Positions 34,665 through 47,274 of a stretch of 64,000 nt of DNA are shown here, piece after piece (the first letter of the stretch is position 1; each line of letters starts with the position of its first letter). The position numbers and the translations under genes are program-made. Source of the stretch: Arbacia lixula. Its lineage: Eukaryota; Echinodermata; Echinoidea; Arbacioida; Arbaciidae. The notes below the pieces were generated by a model that searched no databases, had not been told where the DNA came from, and saw only the letters and a program-made list of their open reading frames with translations. The stretch is taken from the NCBI GenBank assembly GCA_963669155.1, contig OZ022591.1, positions 10,588,081-10,652,080 of the forward strand, written 5' to 3'.

Positions 34665-35926
34665 AATGCCTCTACCTCTTTTTCTCTGGATTTGGGAAGA
34701 AGAATCATCCACTGTTTTGGGGCTAGGGAAGTGGAAATGTCATCTCGGTTATTATGTTTTCAGGGAAAAGGATCGCATGACCTTGGAATGTTCACTGCCG
34801 TTCCCTTCTGACCTTAACATGAACTCATGAGACAAGAAAACATGTGTCATGTAAACATTCATTTGCTGAAGTTGTCTACTGTATACTAAAGTTCTTTTCA
34901 AGGCAATATAAATTGTAAACTCCTATTTAAGTGGAAGCAATTTGCTTGTTCCTAGTATTTTCTACCAGGAAAATCAAGAGTATTTTAACAGTGGGACTGT
35001 GATTACATCAGTGATAGCCTTCTTTATTCGTCACCTGCATGTACACCACTTTTAACCAAAGGAGGCTGAACAACTCTTGCCATATTTTGATATTATCATG
35101 GTTTTTATTGATATCCTTCTTAAACGATTAACTAAATACATATAGATACATGCATGTTATCTCATTTGATTTAGTAAGGTTTTCCTTTCCAATCTTCAAA
35201 TCTAATTGTTTTATATCTTTATACCAACATAATTTTGTATAGGCCTACTGTTCAATTCAAAAAGATAATTCTGTAAAAGTTTCTTAGCCATCCACTTCCA
35301 AAATACAAATACCAAACCAATTTTAATGCAGGTGGTTATCCCAATACTGATGTAAGGAAATAAAAAAGGGTTCGGAAATCCAATGGGACATTTTACTACA
35401 GTTTAAATGCCACACTACTGGTCTAATGTGTGTTCTTGGCAATGACCCAGGAAGCATTCATCATCCCGCTGTTATTACTATGGGTCAGAGGGCCATAGTC
35501 CTTATATTACCAGTCAAAAGATTTGATAACGACCACTGCCAAAAGCTTCCAATCAGTCCCTCTGCTCCAGCTATACCCACTTTCCAGCCTTTGATTCCTC
35601 TAAGTAGTCTGAGTGTAAGCTGCCTGCAGACCTCAGTTGTCATACATACACTTGTTTGATAAATCATCAAGTGCAGAATACAGTACATGGATTCATGGTC
35701 ATTCAGATTGTAATTGGTATAAAGATAACTTGAATTCGACACCACATGCAACTTTTTTTTTATCAAAGTATACTGACCGTGCGATTGATCCAACAGATGA
35801 AATGCATAAGTGCAAATATAAATGTATTCCCATGCACATTTATCACTGATACCTTTTGATGATCGTTTTACCCTATTGCCCATTTCACAACCCATCTTCC
35901 GTCATTCCCTATCCCTGTCTATTATG

Positions 35927-35928
<2 letters not shown>

Positions 35929-36003
<75 letters not shown>
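35929..36003 (+). repeat. (TC)n microsatellite, about 34 units
   Basis: A nearly pure CT dinucleotide run. Confidence 0.97.
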
Positions 36004-36004
<1 letters not shown>

Positions 36005-36119
36005 TCCATTCTCCTATCTATTTATCCTTAAATAGTCCTCTGATATGTACCTAACAAACTTATCACTATTTTTTTAACAAAAAATATCATCCTTTTCATT
36101 TGCTAGTTTTTTTTTTCTC

Positions 36120-36378
36120 TCTCTCTCTCTCTCCCTCCCTCTTTCCCAACAAACTCATCAATTTTTTTTTCCTGAAAAAAAATATAATTTCTTTCATTTG
36201 CTCTCTCTCTCTATTCCTTTCCCAACAAACTCAATATTATTTCTTTCTAGAAATCTTTCTATAAAAGGACAGTCATGCCTTTTATTTGCTTTCTCTCTCT
36301 CTCCCACGACATTCTTCCCTTAATCAACATTATCATCACCCAATCTACATTGCCATCACACATGGGGTCTCCTCTCCC
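36120..36378 (+). repeat. Dispersed duplicate B (partner 32822-33118)
   Basis: It is near-identical to the block 3.2 kb upstream, in the same orientation, ending CATTGCCATCACACATGGGG. Another diverged unit (ACAAACTTATCACTATTTTT) lies just before it at about 36053. Confidence 0.85.
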
Positions 36379-36379
36379 T

Positions 36380-36602
36380 TGGCGACTCCCCCAGAAAGGT
36401 TAGAGCGAAACAAAACAGCAAGGGCTCTTTGGAGACGCCATAGTCCAAAGTTGTCGTCCACCGGGTTCAGAACCTTTCAGCACGGTTCTCAAATGACCAG
36501 AGAATTCTGCTCGATGGTCAAGGATTATTGGTCTTTTCTGAAGTCTTTGACTCTGGTATTATGATTTTTGCTCTCCATCAATTGGGACATTGTTAAAACA
36601 GG
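36380..36602 (+). other. GC-richer segment ending in a consensus splice donor
   Basis: The sequence is locally richer in GC than its surroundings and ends AAAACAG/GTAAGTGC, a full match to the 5' splice-site consensus. No frame stays open across it and no acceptor is obvious upstream. If it is an exon it would be a non-coding first exon. It could equally be an old repeat containing GGTTCAGAACCTTTCAGCAC. Confidence 0.2.
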
Positions 36603-37215
36603 TAAGTGCACTAGACCATGTAAACATTTAGACTGCAGTTCAATCACGACAAAATATCCTATCAGGCTCATCTTGGAATTGCAAAATTATATTACCAGAT
36701 AATACCGGATAGCTAAAAAAAATTGCTTTGATGAGCAGTCTGGTTCCCAGACATTTCACTGCAAAACTTTATTCGTGTAAAAAGCTGTGATTCTGTGATT
36801 AAGTTTACTTAACTAAATAGCATGTGCATTCATATTTTTTACTCAACTATTAAATGCAGCAGATACACATAGATAGTGATACTTTGGTGTGTTAGTCTTA
36901 GAAGATTCAATTATTTTGTTTGAAGCCAAGTATTCTCATACTATGAAACTGGCATTGCTACACATAAGCAAAGACAGGGGTAGGAAGACACTGGTAAACG
37001 AAACAAACTGGAGTATGAGTTATGACAGATATTGGAGAAAAAGAGTACTTCAGAGTAATATAGTAAGAGTAATATCATGGGGCCTATATCTTGATGGAAT
37101 GTAGATCAGGGATGATGTGGGTGTATGTCTATGGAGAAGTAGGCAGGAGGGACAGAAGGGCAGTGAAATAAATATGACCAGCACAAAAAAGAGAGAAAGA
37201 CAACATATATAGATT

Positions 37216-37216
<1 letters not shown>

Positions 37217-37283
<67 letters not shown>

Positions 37284-37306
37284 GAGGAGGAGGAGGAGGA
37301 GGAGGA
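37217..37306 (+). repeat. (GA)n then (GGA)n microsatellite
   Basis: About 32 GA units are followed by about 8 GGA/GAG units. It is one of the few purine-strand runs in the right half. Confidence 0.97.
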
Positions 37307-38429
37307 CGATCGAGTGAGAGAGGGAGCAAAGGTAGACAGTAAAAAGCAGACACCTGTCAGATAGAAAAGGGAAAAAAGGGGTGTGTGGTTCTTGTATTAT
37401 AATATATAAAAATATAATTTGAGTACAGAGGCAAGAACAGATCAATGTCTTCAAGAATTGCAAGGCAATCTAATAAAAAGGGTATTTATTCATCCCAAAT
37501 GAATAAGTTGGGATTCTAGCCAAGAAAGGGTGAAAGGATGTCGTCTTCTTGGATAACCAGATTTGACTGGTCACTGCATATGCACACATTTCAGAAGGGA
37601 GTTACAGGCATAAAACTTGTCTCAAAGTATATTATACCATTCTTTACATCAAGAGGATGTAAATTACATCATCAAACGAGCCCAGCAACTCATGAATGTA
37701 TCATTATCATTGATTTTATTAATCAACCGGAGATGACATCGAATAGGGATGTCCATCTGCACAAGTAACAAGTGAAGAATGTGTGTTTGTAAACTAAGCT
37801 TCAGGTGAGAAAATCTCTCTTGTTTGCATACATGCAAATACCAAAAATTATTAATTGTATGGAAAGACACATCGATGTTAAATACTGTGCATTCCATTAA
37901 CAGTTTTAATTTCAGGTTGTTGTTTTTTTTTTGGGGGGGGGGGGATTAGCTGTTGAAGAGTAGTTGGAGATTTTTATTCAGTGGGGATATGGATCTCTTG
38001 TGGGAACCCTGTTACACATTTTGGTTACACACAAAGGAAGACAAAACTAGATCTTAGGAAGTCCTTTTTTTTTTCTTGTTAAAAGACGCATTTTCCTCTT
38101 TCCCTTCCCTTGAGGTGGATTGAGTTACCTGATGTTCAGGACCATAAATGAATAATGGTTTCAGCAATGGTGAGTTAAACGATCATTGTATGTGCCTTGA
38201 ACGAAGGCTAGATATCCTCTTCAGCCTATTTCTGCAGAGAGAGAATAGTTACATTTCCTTAACACCTCAGAAAAAAAGCACAGACAGAAACAAAACTAGT
38301 CCCAACTCCCCATGGTAAATGCAACTGGGGTGTCCAATGCCAAGTGCAACATTAACATCACAATCTAGAACCAGATTGGAGATGACAGTCACAAATGAAG
38401 ACGGTTAGGGTGGGATAAATCACATCACT

Positions 38430-38715
38430 CACTCACTCAGGATCTCAATAGAGAGAACTTTCACGAGGAACACAGGATCTAAACTACATTGTCAATATCA
38501 CTCCCTCCTCCAGGAAAATGGGTGAAATCTTGTTTGAAAAAATGGACCCATATTCATAAAATCTTCATCACATTCTCACTCAGGCTCTTTAATAGAAAGA
38601 GCTTTCACGAGGAATGCTGGATCTAAACTACATTGTAACTATCAATCTCTCCTCCAGGAAAATGGGTGAAGATGTTGCAATGTTTTTTTGAAAATATGGA
38701 CCCATATTCATGAAA
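38430..38715 (+). repeat. Tandem repeat, two units of about 144 bp
   Basis: Units share TCACTCAGG, GAGCTTTCACGAGGAA, GGATCTAAACTACATTGT, CTCCTCCAGGAAAATGGGTG and GGACCCATATTCATAAAATC. A decayed third unit starts near 38865. Confidence 0.8.
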
Positions 38716-38842
38716 TCTTACTTAGCCTAGTTAGTTACTAAAATGTATGTATCTCCATTTGAATACCAAAAAAATGTATATATCTGTGCATTTTAGGAAC
38801 TATCTCTGTGCATTTTAGGAACTAAGTAGGCTTAGTAAGGTC
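38698..38842. mobile_element. Element with GGACCCATATTCATGAAA end
   Basis: The left end is GGACCCATATTCATGAAATC, then TTACTTAGCCTAG. The right side has AGGCTTAGTAAGGT as its inverse but lacks the outermost part. A more complete relative is at 44990-45105. A 26 bp direct repeat, TCTGTGCATTTTAGGAACTA, lies inside. Confidence 0.5.
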
Positions 38843-40307
38843 TCTACTCTCTTTCCTATACACTCTCTCTCCTCTGGTCACACGGATGAAGAAATTGCCA
38901 TGTTGGTAGTTCTTTACTTGTACACTTTAAAAGTAGTACAGATGATGATTTCTAATGATTTGTAAATGTTCCAACAAGGCTCACTATGGTACTTCATATC
39001 ACATCAGGGTAGGAACCTATAACTTTTTTAGAAATTGTGACAGCCACATTGAATTGGATTATAAACTCTCTCTGATGATTATGATGCGTGCAGTACAGTA
39101 TTCATAAAGGTTACAATCCCAACAGGTATGTTGCTTTCATAGAAAACAGATGTTGTATTCAAGCACAGCAACTTCAAACACAAGATGGAAGGGACTCATT
39201 TCCATGCGGGCGCGATAAGATCTTGGCCTCGGTACCTTGGTTCACAACTTTCAAGAAAAGAAACAAAGTTGCAAAAATCTGACTCACACCATCTAAAATA
39301 GGAGTATACATGTAGACTCTCATTGAAAACCAGGTAGATCTGTAATGGAGGTAGTGTAAGAGTATGCAATCCCTTCACAGCTATTAGATAGAGGTGATGA
39401 TTTGGGAGTAGGAGTATGAGAAAACATATTTTGATATGTTATGATAATTGTATAATGACATCATCCATTGAATGAAGTGTAAAGTAGTTTTAATTTTTGC
39501 AACAAGTCCACTACCATTACCCTCTCCTAGACAGGTATCCAGGGTCTTGGACATTTATATTCCAAACTCTAGAATCACAAGTATAGTGCTTACAAGTATC
39601 TTCACAAGCAAGAACTCAACAACAATTACACTGCATAAGTCTGACATGTTTGATATCAATGATGACAAGGATTTTGTTTACTTCATCAAATCAACCTTGT
39701 CTTTCTTGATATTGATGGAGAAGATGTTTATTCACTTTTTTGTTTTATTATTGGTCCTTTTCATCATTTCTTTTTAGAGGAAGGGGGGAGGAGGGGAGGG
39801 GCTCTGTAACTGCCTGGAAGCTAGTCAGTAAACCCTCTCCAGCTCCTCCTACACCCCCCCCCCCCCCCCCCTCCCCTTCACTGGATGGCAGGCCCACTCA
39901 AAAGCCAAATGTTGTCTTAACCCCGATTTATGATTTGTTGCTTTCCAAACAAAGAGAGAAGAAATATAGGTCGCCCTCCCAGGACCCCAGTGAAGCACAG
40001 TTCAGAGACTGCATCTGAATCTATCTCTGAAGGAAAGTAGGTCCTCCTATGACTCAAACGGTGACTTCACACAAATGTACAGACGAGGGAGTAGCCACAC
40101 ACTATCAATAATCACATTAATCGTATGTCTAATACCTGTTTCAAAGTGGGAAGATCAATAATCGGGTGCTATCAATGATTAGTTTTGGTCTGAAAGCAAT
40201 TGGAGATTAACCACTGAAGAAACACCAATGAACAATTAGCCATTTTCATAATGTATTCACAACTTTCCCCCTCACTGCCTGGTGATCAGTTATTACATTC
40301 AACTGCA
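38843..40307. other. No gene recognised; poly-C at 39855
   Basis: Short frames only. A run of about 18 C occurs at 39855-39872 beside a purine-rich segment (39778-39802). Nothing supports a gene. Confidence 0.4.
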
Positions 40308-40405
40308 TTTTATGATTCAGTTTTGATGAATGGAATGCACTCTAAATTAATTGTTGCTAATAGGACAATCCTCGGACAAGCCTTGGGGTTACCATTATGA
40401 ATGTA
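40308..40405 (+). repeat. Dispersed repeat, inverted partner of 34145-34245
   Basis: Contains ATGATTCAGTTTTGATGAAT, GGAATGCACTCTAAAT, TTGTTGCTA, CTCGGACAAGCCTTGGGGTT in order. Confidence 0.65.
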
Positions 40406-41131
40406 TAGTTTTAATGATGTGAATACAATTTGCACAGTAACGAAAATGGTCTATAAGAGAAAAGTTACCCTCCTCCAAGGTATCTCTCACATAGAAGAGT
40501 CAAGAGCTCTCACTCCAAGACCAAAGCGAATCAAACTCATATATGTACACCTACACATACATGTATCTATATGTGTTGCAGTCGTCGTTTGCACGTACAT
40601 GTATCTGTATGCTTGCAATGGTCGTGTGCATGTGTTCCATATCAGAATCCAAATGGAGCAGAACTACAAAGTATAGAGAAACCTCTTAATAACGGCTCCC
40701 TTCTTTCCATGTCACACTGGCTGCTACACCCTCTAACCTTCCACCCCATTCAGAAGACCCACACAGATAACTTTACCGCATCAATCATATTTTCCATAAT
40801 TCATATGCTTCTGTTTTCATGGAAACCTGTGTGGCTTCTGACTTGCACATCTGTTACTCAAAATCATTTGAATGTTGTGTATAAACCATGATTCGGCTTT
40901 TGTGTAAGTCATTATTGGCAGTGCTCCAAAGTTTAGATTGTTATGGAAATGTAAACAAGACATCATTTGTAAGGGTTTTAATGCAATTTTCAAAGGTAAG
41001 GGGTGGTGGTGGTGGTAAAGACGACGGCACTGCAGTTAATGGAGTGCTGATCTACCATGACAATGAATCCAGTTCTCCTAGTTTGATTTCAGGATCAACT
41101 AGGAAGGAATCTCATAATGATAAAATGGTTG

Positions 41132-41370
41132 GAATAGACCGGTTTACTAACATATTCCAATTTTATGCATACCAGCTTAACAAAGGTTGCCCCTGACAAC
41201 CTGAAAGCATGCCCAAGGTTTGCCCAACATAGCAAAAACTAATATATGCAAAGTGGATTCCAAGTACAGAAATACCATTGTTTGGTACAGGTTAATGGAA
41301 TAACTTGTTACTAGTCCCCAAGGGAAGAAACATACATAAATTTGACTACATTCGTAAACCGGTCTATTAA
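41132..41370. mobile_element. Inverted-repeat element with AATAGACCGGTTTAC ends
   Basis: The left end AATAGACCGGTTTACTAACA and right end TCGTAAACCGGTCTATTA are inverted. Similarity continues inward to an AATTTTATGCAT-like segment and its inverse. It is about 239 bp and non-coding. Confidence 0.65.
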
Positions 41371-41399
41371 CCCAAATCCTAACCATGGTGACGATGGCA

Positions 41400-43490
41400 A
41401 AATGATACTGCAATCATTACAACCCATAAGCAATACCACTGCTACCCCTTTGATATAACTCAAATGGACAGGTTACAGATACAAATTTTTGATACAATTA
41501 CAATCATACTATCAGATTAAGCTAGCTATGATAATAAAGTCGTGAGTCACACAGACCATGGTGACTCCTTTCTTGAAGACCAGCTTGGCAATTACAGCCC
41601 ACTTGTATACAAACACAAACAAATCTTTACAAGTATCACCTTGACCTTATTTTCTTTTCATCTACTTAAGAAGACGAGTGATTGATTGCCTTTGAATCTT
41701 GGGTGAAACCAGCCCAGGGCTCCAGACATAGGTCTAGCTGAAGGAAGTGAGTGGGCAGTTTTCACACATCAAGACCTGAGATACAATCAGGGATAACACT
41801 GACATTTCAAGGGAAATTGCCTTAATGAATGTCAGTTTATGTCTCATGACTTCAACCACAAACCTAACCAAACATATATACATGTATTTTCTTATAGGGT
41901 ATAATATAAAACATACATGAAGTTTGTATAACTTGTGTCATGACAACAGGCTAGAGGAGAAGCTATTGCAAAAAATCAAGATAAATAAGAATTGTTTCTC
42001 CCCTCTTCATTCAAGTTCTGACTCTATTTGATATGGGAATGTACACATACTAAATGTACATATGATTGCATGAAAAATTGTTTCACAATCTACCATATAC
42101 ATATATGATTCTAACATACTTTATAATAATATGAAGCAGCATTCCAACTGATTCTTTATCTCACATTTAAAATATGACAAATATTTTAATATGTCAATAA
42201 TCTTGAGGATCTTTATCAGTGTGAGATTAAGGGTCTGATCCTGAGTAAAGTTGTATTTACTTAGCATCAAATCTTGACAAAAGACCACGTCTGCTGCAGA
42301 TTAAGAACTGATATTGTTGAAAACACAACAGTTTCAAAACGTGACATTCCTTCTGCGAGATATAAAAATCCAACTCAATGAAGTATTTGTGATATGTTAT
42401 CAATGATAGAGTGAATATTCAATTGCAAGTACATACCAATGGTTTTGAGACTTGGTTCTGTTTTGTTTGTTTCAAGGCCAAGAAATTTTGTTACAGAAAA
42501 AATTATGCCTATTGACTTAACCTTCAACTAATATGTTTTTGTGAGAATGACATAGTGGGGCACAATAGAGAATGCAAATATCTTTCATAACAATCTACCT
42601 AACAGGGCTTTTTCTCACGAGAATGGCATGAATTGACTCTATTCAAAATTAGGTTCTTGCCCTCAACCACAAAATAAAGAAGAATTCTCCAAATTTAGAT
42701 TTCTTTCAAACAGGTTTTTGTGGGTATTCATGTATTTCAAGCTAAAGGTTGTATGTCTTTATGTACTTGCAAACATCATTTGGGAAGTGCTGTGTGAATT
42801 TGGCTAAATCCTGTTTGATTTCCCAAATATCTTGTTGGCTGTCCCATGAGAAAGCGACATAATTCAGCTTTAAAAAATCACAATTTTATCATCCATTAGG
42901 CTTACCAACAAGAATGGGCCAGGGTTCTTCCATAAAGCAGCCAAAAAACGAACAAGGTCTCAGCATTTACTTCTGTATAAGGAGGCCCATTTAGATCTCA
43001 CCAATAATGGTCAAAATATATAGAAAACCTTAAACAGCTTCCTTCTACAAACTCAACAATCACCAGGTAGGAATATCATTAGATACATTTATGTCTCATG
43101 AATTGATGGATATTTTGATTACGAAGATATCCCCTTTCATCAGTGTCCCAGTAAAATACTGGAATAACAAAACTGCAAGGACAGGGCTTTGGGGAAGCTT
43201 TGAGAATGTATCTTTTTTAAAGTACACAGGACATTGTCTGATGTAAGACACAGGAAGACCCAGGACTGAAGACGTCTTGTAAGAAACAGGAAATTTACGG
43301 TGTGGAATGTGTTTGTTTATAGAGAATACCTATAAGTCCAGGTCTTGGGAGGAGAAAATACCCTGGATGTGTTTGCAAACAACCACCAGCTCTGCAAACT
43401 TCAGCTGCAAAATAGATCCTTGAGAAGGGACTTCTCAAAGGAAAGCAAGATTTCTAGAAGAAAGAGGCTGTGGTGGAGGACACAATACAT
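41400..43490. other. AT-rich stretch, nothing recognised
   Basis: About 2 kb with hardly any open frame, no long microsatellite, and no repeat partner that I noticed elsewhere in the window. It is likely intergenic or intronic. Confidence 0.45.
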
Positions 43491-43499
43491 GACCCATTT

Positions 43500-43915
43500 A
43501 TATAACCCTTCCAGCAACACTTTTGTCAGGGCTGTTAGTGATTCTATTATTAACTACTACAGTTTTTAAAGTCGGTCGGTCGTCTATCTCTCTCTCTCTC
43601 TTTTTATCAATCATTCTTTCTTCTTCTCCTTGCATCCTTACCTTGCCTTCTCCCTGTGAAAGCGCCCTTCTAGCAATGCTCACGATTATTCCAGCCATAA
43701 GTCTTCTCTTTCTCCATCACAGCCCCTCCCCCTATGTTTATGTGTCTATACATGCCTGTATCTTACTCTGATTTTATGCTTTATCAACCCTTCTAGCAAC
43801 TTTACATTGAAGCAAACTTTTTTCCAGAGTTTTTAATGATTTTATCAGAACATTACTCTGTAAGTCTTATCCTTCTATTTATAACTCTCTCTTTCCTTCT
43901 CTCTATCCTTCTCTC

Positions 43916-43968
<53 letters not shown>

Positions 43969-44050
43969 TTCTCTCTCTCTGCATATATCATTCATTGATC
44001 ACCTTTCTCCTTCTTGATTTCAACCTGTATTCATCCTTCTTCAGCTAAAC
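43500..44050 (+). repeat. Old two-unit tandem repeat with TC tracts
   Basis: Two stretches starting near 43505 and 43790 share ACCCTTCTAGCAAC, AGNGTTNTTAATGATTNTAT, a TC-rich middle and a CTTCTT-rich end. Divergence is high. Confidence 0.45.
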
Positions 44051-44989
44051 TGCCTTGTCACCTCCCATCATTATTCTTCTTCTTTCAACAAACTCCACCC
44101 CTGCTTTCTCGATGTTCCCCTTCCATACCAAGGAGGCAAAGCTGTGAGGGTACCTGCCTCTCAGCTTCATACCTAATTTACATCAACTTATCCCATCGCT
44201 AGGCAACCATCACAAATCTTAACACTTGAGAGAGATCTCAGAGATGAAAGTGTGCTTCTGCATAGACGATACTATGGACACCAATACAGAAGGGAGGTGG
44301 GCTGAAAAACTAAATCCTCTCTCTTCTGACTTCTCTGGTATGCATATTGCGTGAAGCACAGGATGATCAAACAAGCAGTGGAACTTCAAGGAGGGAGACA
44401 AAGACTTTGCAGAGTCATTGAGGACCACTTGTCAAGCACTCTTTAACACCCCATCTTAAAGATGTGGTAGCCCTTACGCAAATGTCATGGCACTCAACAT
44501 GGATCAGAAGCATTATTCTTAACATTTGTATGAAATCCACCAGTATGAAATCCACCACATAGCTCCACAAACCCTTTCAGGAATCGTGAAAAACTATCCT
44601 TGTTAATGTTTGAAAGACCCCCATTTGAACCCTAACCATAGTCTACAATACCGTATTTCCCTTGTCACTATGCTATGCTATGCATTGCTCAGCGAGTATT
44701 GCTCGCATCAACGCATGCACTGACAGTGTGGATAGCGGTTTTCGGTCTCAAGGCTAAAGGAACCTATACGATATCTAGCAATCAGTACAATCGCTCTATT
44801 AATGGGAGGGAAGTTTTTGTGCAATATTTTTTTCCATTTTTTGTGGTTTTTATGGTATTTTGTGTTCTTGACCAGCCAAAAGGCTACACTGTCTTCAAGG
44901 CCTTCTGGTGAAGTGGCCTTTCAAGTCCTTGACTTGTGGTGGTGATCCTCCCCTGTGAAGCTATGACTGAGATTTCACACACATAATCA

Positions 44990-45105
44990 TAGGAGCCATA
45001 TTCATGAAACCTTACTGGCCGATATAGTAACTCACTAAAAATGCATATAGCTGAATGCACTTTAGTAACAGACGAGGCGTGGTAAGGTTTCATGAATATG
45101 GCCTA
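44990..45105. mobile_element. 116 bp inverted-repeat element with GCCATATTCATGAAACC ends
   Basis: The left end GGAGCCATATTCATGAAACC continues TTACTGGC. The right end GGTAAGGTTTCATGAATATG continues GCCTA. The arms of about 28 bases match almost perfectly. The loop contains AATGCATATAGCTGAATGCA. Confidence 0.85.
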
Positions 45106-45244
45106 CCTAGCTTCATGATGTTTGCAGATGGGGAAACTCAGTCTTTAATGAGGCATTCTGCAGATCATCCATTCACATCTACTCACAGGAATCTTCACAT
45201 TTTTTGGAAACATTCTCAACGTTCTCATAGCTCTATGTCCGCTG

Positions 45245-45462
45245 TAGTCCGCCTTCCATGCTGTTGGATATTTCTAGTCCAAACTGAACAACAGAGTCTA
45301 GTACGCACAAGACTAGTTATTTATCACTCTCCTCTTTTCCCATAATTCTGTTCCACACAGGGTGAACCAGAGTAGAAATCAAGAATGATTAGTCTACTGC
45401 AGCCAGACCCCTGTATTGAATAATTTGGTTTGGAAATGTGCAAAAGCCTGGAAGTGAGACTA
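45245..45462 (-). mobile_element. MITE of the TAGCCTGGCTTCCAGG family, reverse orientation
   Basis: It starts TAGTCCGCCTTCCATGCTG and ends with the inverse of TAGTCTCACTTCCAGGCTT. The internal order ATTAGTCTACTGCAGCCAGA is inverted relative to the 14.5 kb copy. Confidence 0.75.
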
Positions 45463-45693
45463 CATGTATCTCTCATGGTTTGTTTGCAATGTACTTACCT
45501 GTATGAAATGCAGCAAGATGTTAAGACAGCAGAGCAGGAGTCAGCACATGAAAGAGAAAAATAAAAGAACAAGCGCAATCGTTAACAAAATGTCCAAACT
45601 TAAACATACTTTAAATGTAAACGGAGGTAGTTTTGTGTGGGGTACAATGGGGTAAACTCATAGAAAACAAACGGCCGAAATATTTCAGTGGTT

Positions 45694-46225
45694 TTAAAGA
45701 CAGCCCTTCCCTTTTTCAAATCACCACAAAACTATCGAAACATTGGCAAACCATAAAGAGAAGTGTTAGCAAGCTGTATATTCTTAATTTTAAACTGATA
45801 CGTAGTGTAAATTTCACTATGAAATAATGCACGTAAACAACGTCTGATTAATAGTCTTTACCTCAGGCTCTTGGCAGTTTGTGTTGAAATATCTGCTTTA
45901 TTGATTAATCTGTTTATTAAATTATAAAAAAATTATGAAAAAATTTGCTCTTTAGAAGGAATCATCTCCAAAGTTTGGTAATTACTCACAAAATTAGGAT
46001 TTCACACATACATAATAACCACATAGATGCTGTAACAAAGACTAATACTTTTTTCATAGTACGAAAAAAGTCGGTTTGAAATTTAACGACTGAAATTTTT
46101 ACATAAACAGAAAGCTTCAACATGCTATATTCTTAGAAATGGTCTTGAATCACACTTTCTTCAATTTACGATGGTGATAGACAATTTCAAATTTTAAGCT
46201 TGCAAAAGGGACGGACAATCTTTAA
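45694..46225. mobile_element. 532 bp TTAA-bounded MITE, copy 1
   Basis: TTAA at both ends flanks inverted termini: AGACAGCCCTTCCCTTTTT on the left, and the reverse complement of the right end reads AGATTGTCCGTCCCTTTTGC. The interior is AT-rich and non-coding. The copy at 57179-57697 is more than 90% identical by eye, so this family moved relatively recently. Confidence 0.85.
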
Positions 46226-46399
46226 AGGCAAGCTGGCCCAGACAAAGCCTCCAGGAGTTTTGGGGCGGACTAAGTAATTAGGTCACCTGGAAACAGGCTC
46301 AATGTATTCGGCTTGGACCCCTTGGTCTTTAATGAGGCAAGACTAATGACCATTGCCTCCCAGACAATCTTAACCACTGGCTACCCAGTCTACTGTCTC

Positions 46400-46618
46400 T
46401 AACCTGGCTTCCAGGCTTTGGGTATTTATAATTCAAACATTAAAATAGAGTCTAGTGCTTCTAAGACTAGTATTTTTACTATTCTTCTCTCTTTTCTTGC
46501 TGTTCCACACTGTTTTGGCAAGCCTGAGAAGAAATCAAGAATGATTAGTCTACTGCAACCAGACCCCTTCGTTGAACAGTATGGATTATAAATGCACAAT
46601 AGCCTTGAAATTAGGCTA
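46400..46618 (-). mobile_element. MITE of the TAGCCTGGCTTCCAGG family, reverse orientation
   Basis: It begins TAACCTGGCTTCCAGGCTT, includes ATTAGTCTACTGCAACCAGA, and ends in TTGAAATTAGGCTA. It has the same orientation as 45245-45462, about 1.1 kb away, with the 532 bp TTAA element between them. Confidence 0.75.
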
Positions 46619-47274
46619 ACTGACCCAGGTAAAAAGAATCAATTTCTTTTCAGGAGTACAGACCCATTTTCCCCCAAAAGAGAGACAGCTTTCAAAAGGA
46701 AAGTGATAAGTACAGTTTGACTAATCACTCTATTTTTCTCCTGGTTTGAAAAAGTGGGGTTTTTGTTAAAAGTAAGGAATGTTGATGTCCAATAAAAGAG
46801 GGATTATAGAACAGACACAAGGGACAATACCATTGAAGACATAATTGCAGATACAATGGAGTTTATAGACAGTGGTGCTGAATAGGATAGGGTATATATC
46901 ATCCCATGCATTTAGGAAACTGGGATAAATTACCCTAATAAGGGGTGATTGGATATCAATGATGGACACATAAAAGAATTAAACATTTGGAATTTCTATG
47001 GTTTGCCTCCTGATTTCCCTGATAAATAAGAATGTTGGGCTAAGCACGCTGTGTGTATATACAGTACGCCTTGAGGCTATGCATTTTATAAGTGGATGAA
47101 AAGAAAGTGAGTTCTCATTTGTACTTTACAAGAGTATACCCTTTTGTATGCACTTTTGAATCATCATAAACTCTTCAACTATGGCTGTATTTCTTAGGGG
47201 CACAACCCCAAATACAACTATAAGTAAGCCATAATGGTATATATTTACATATACTACAGGATAGCTTATTATCC

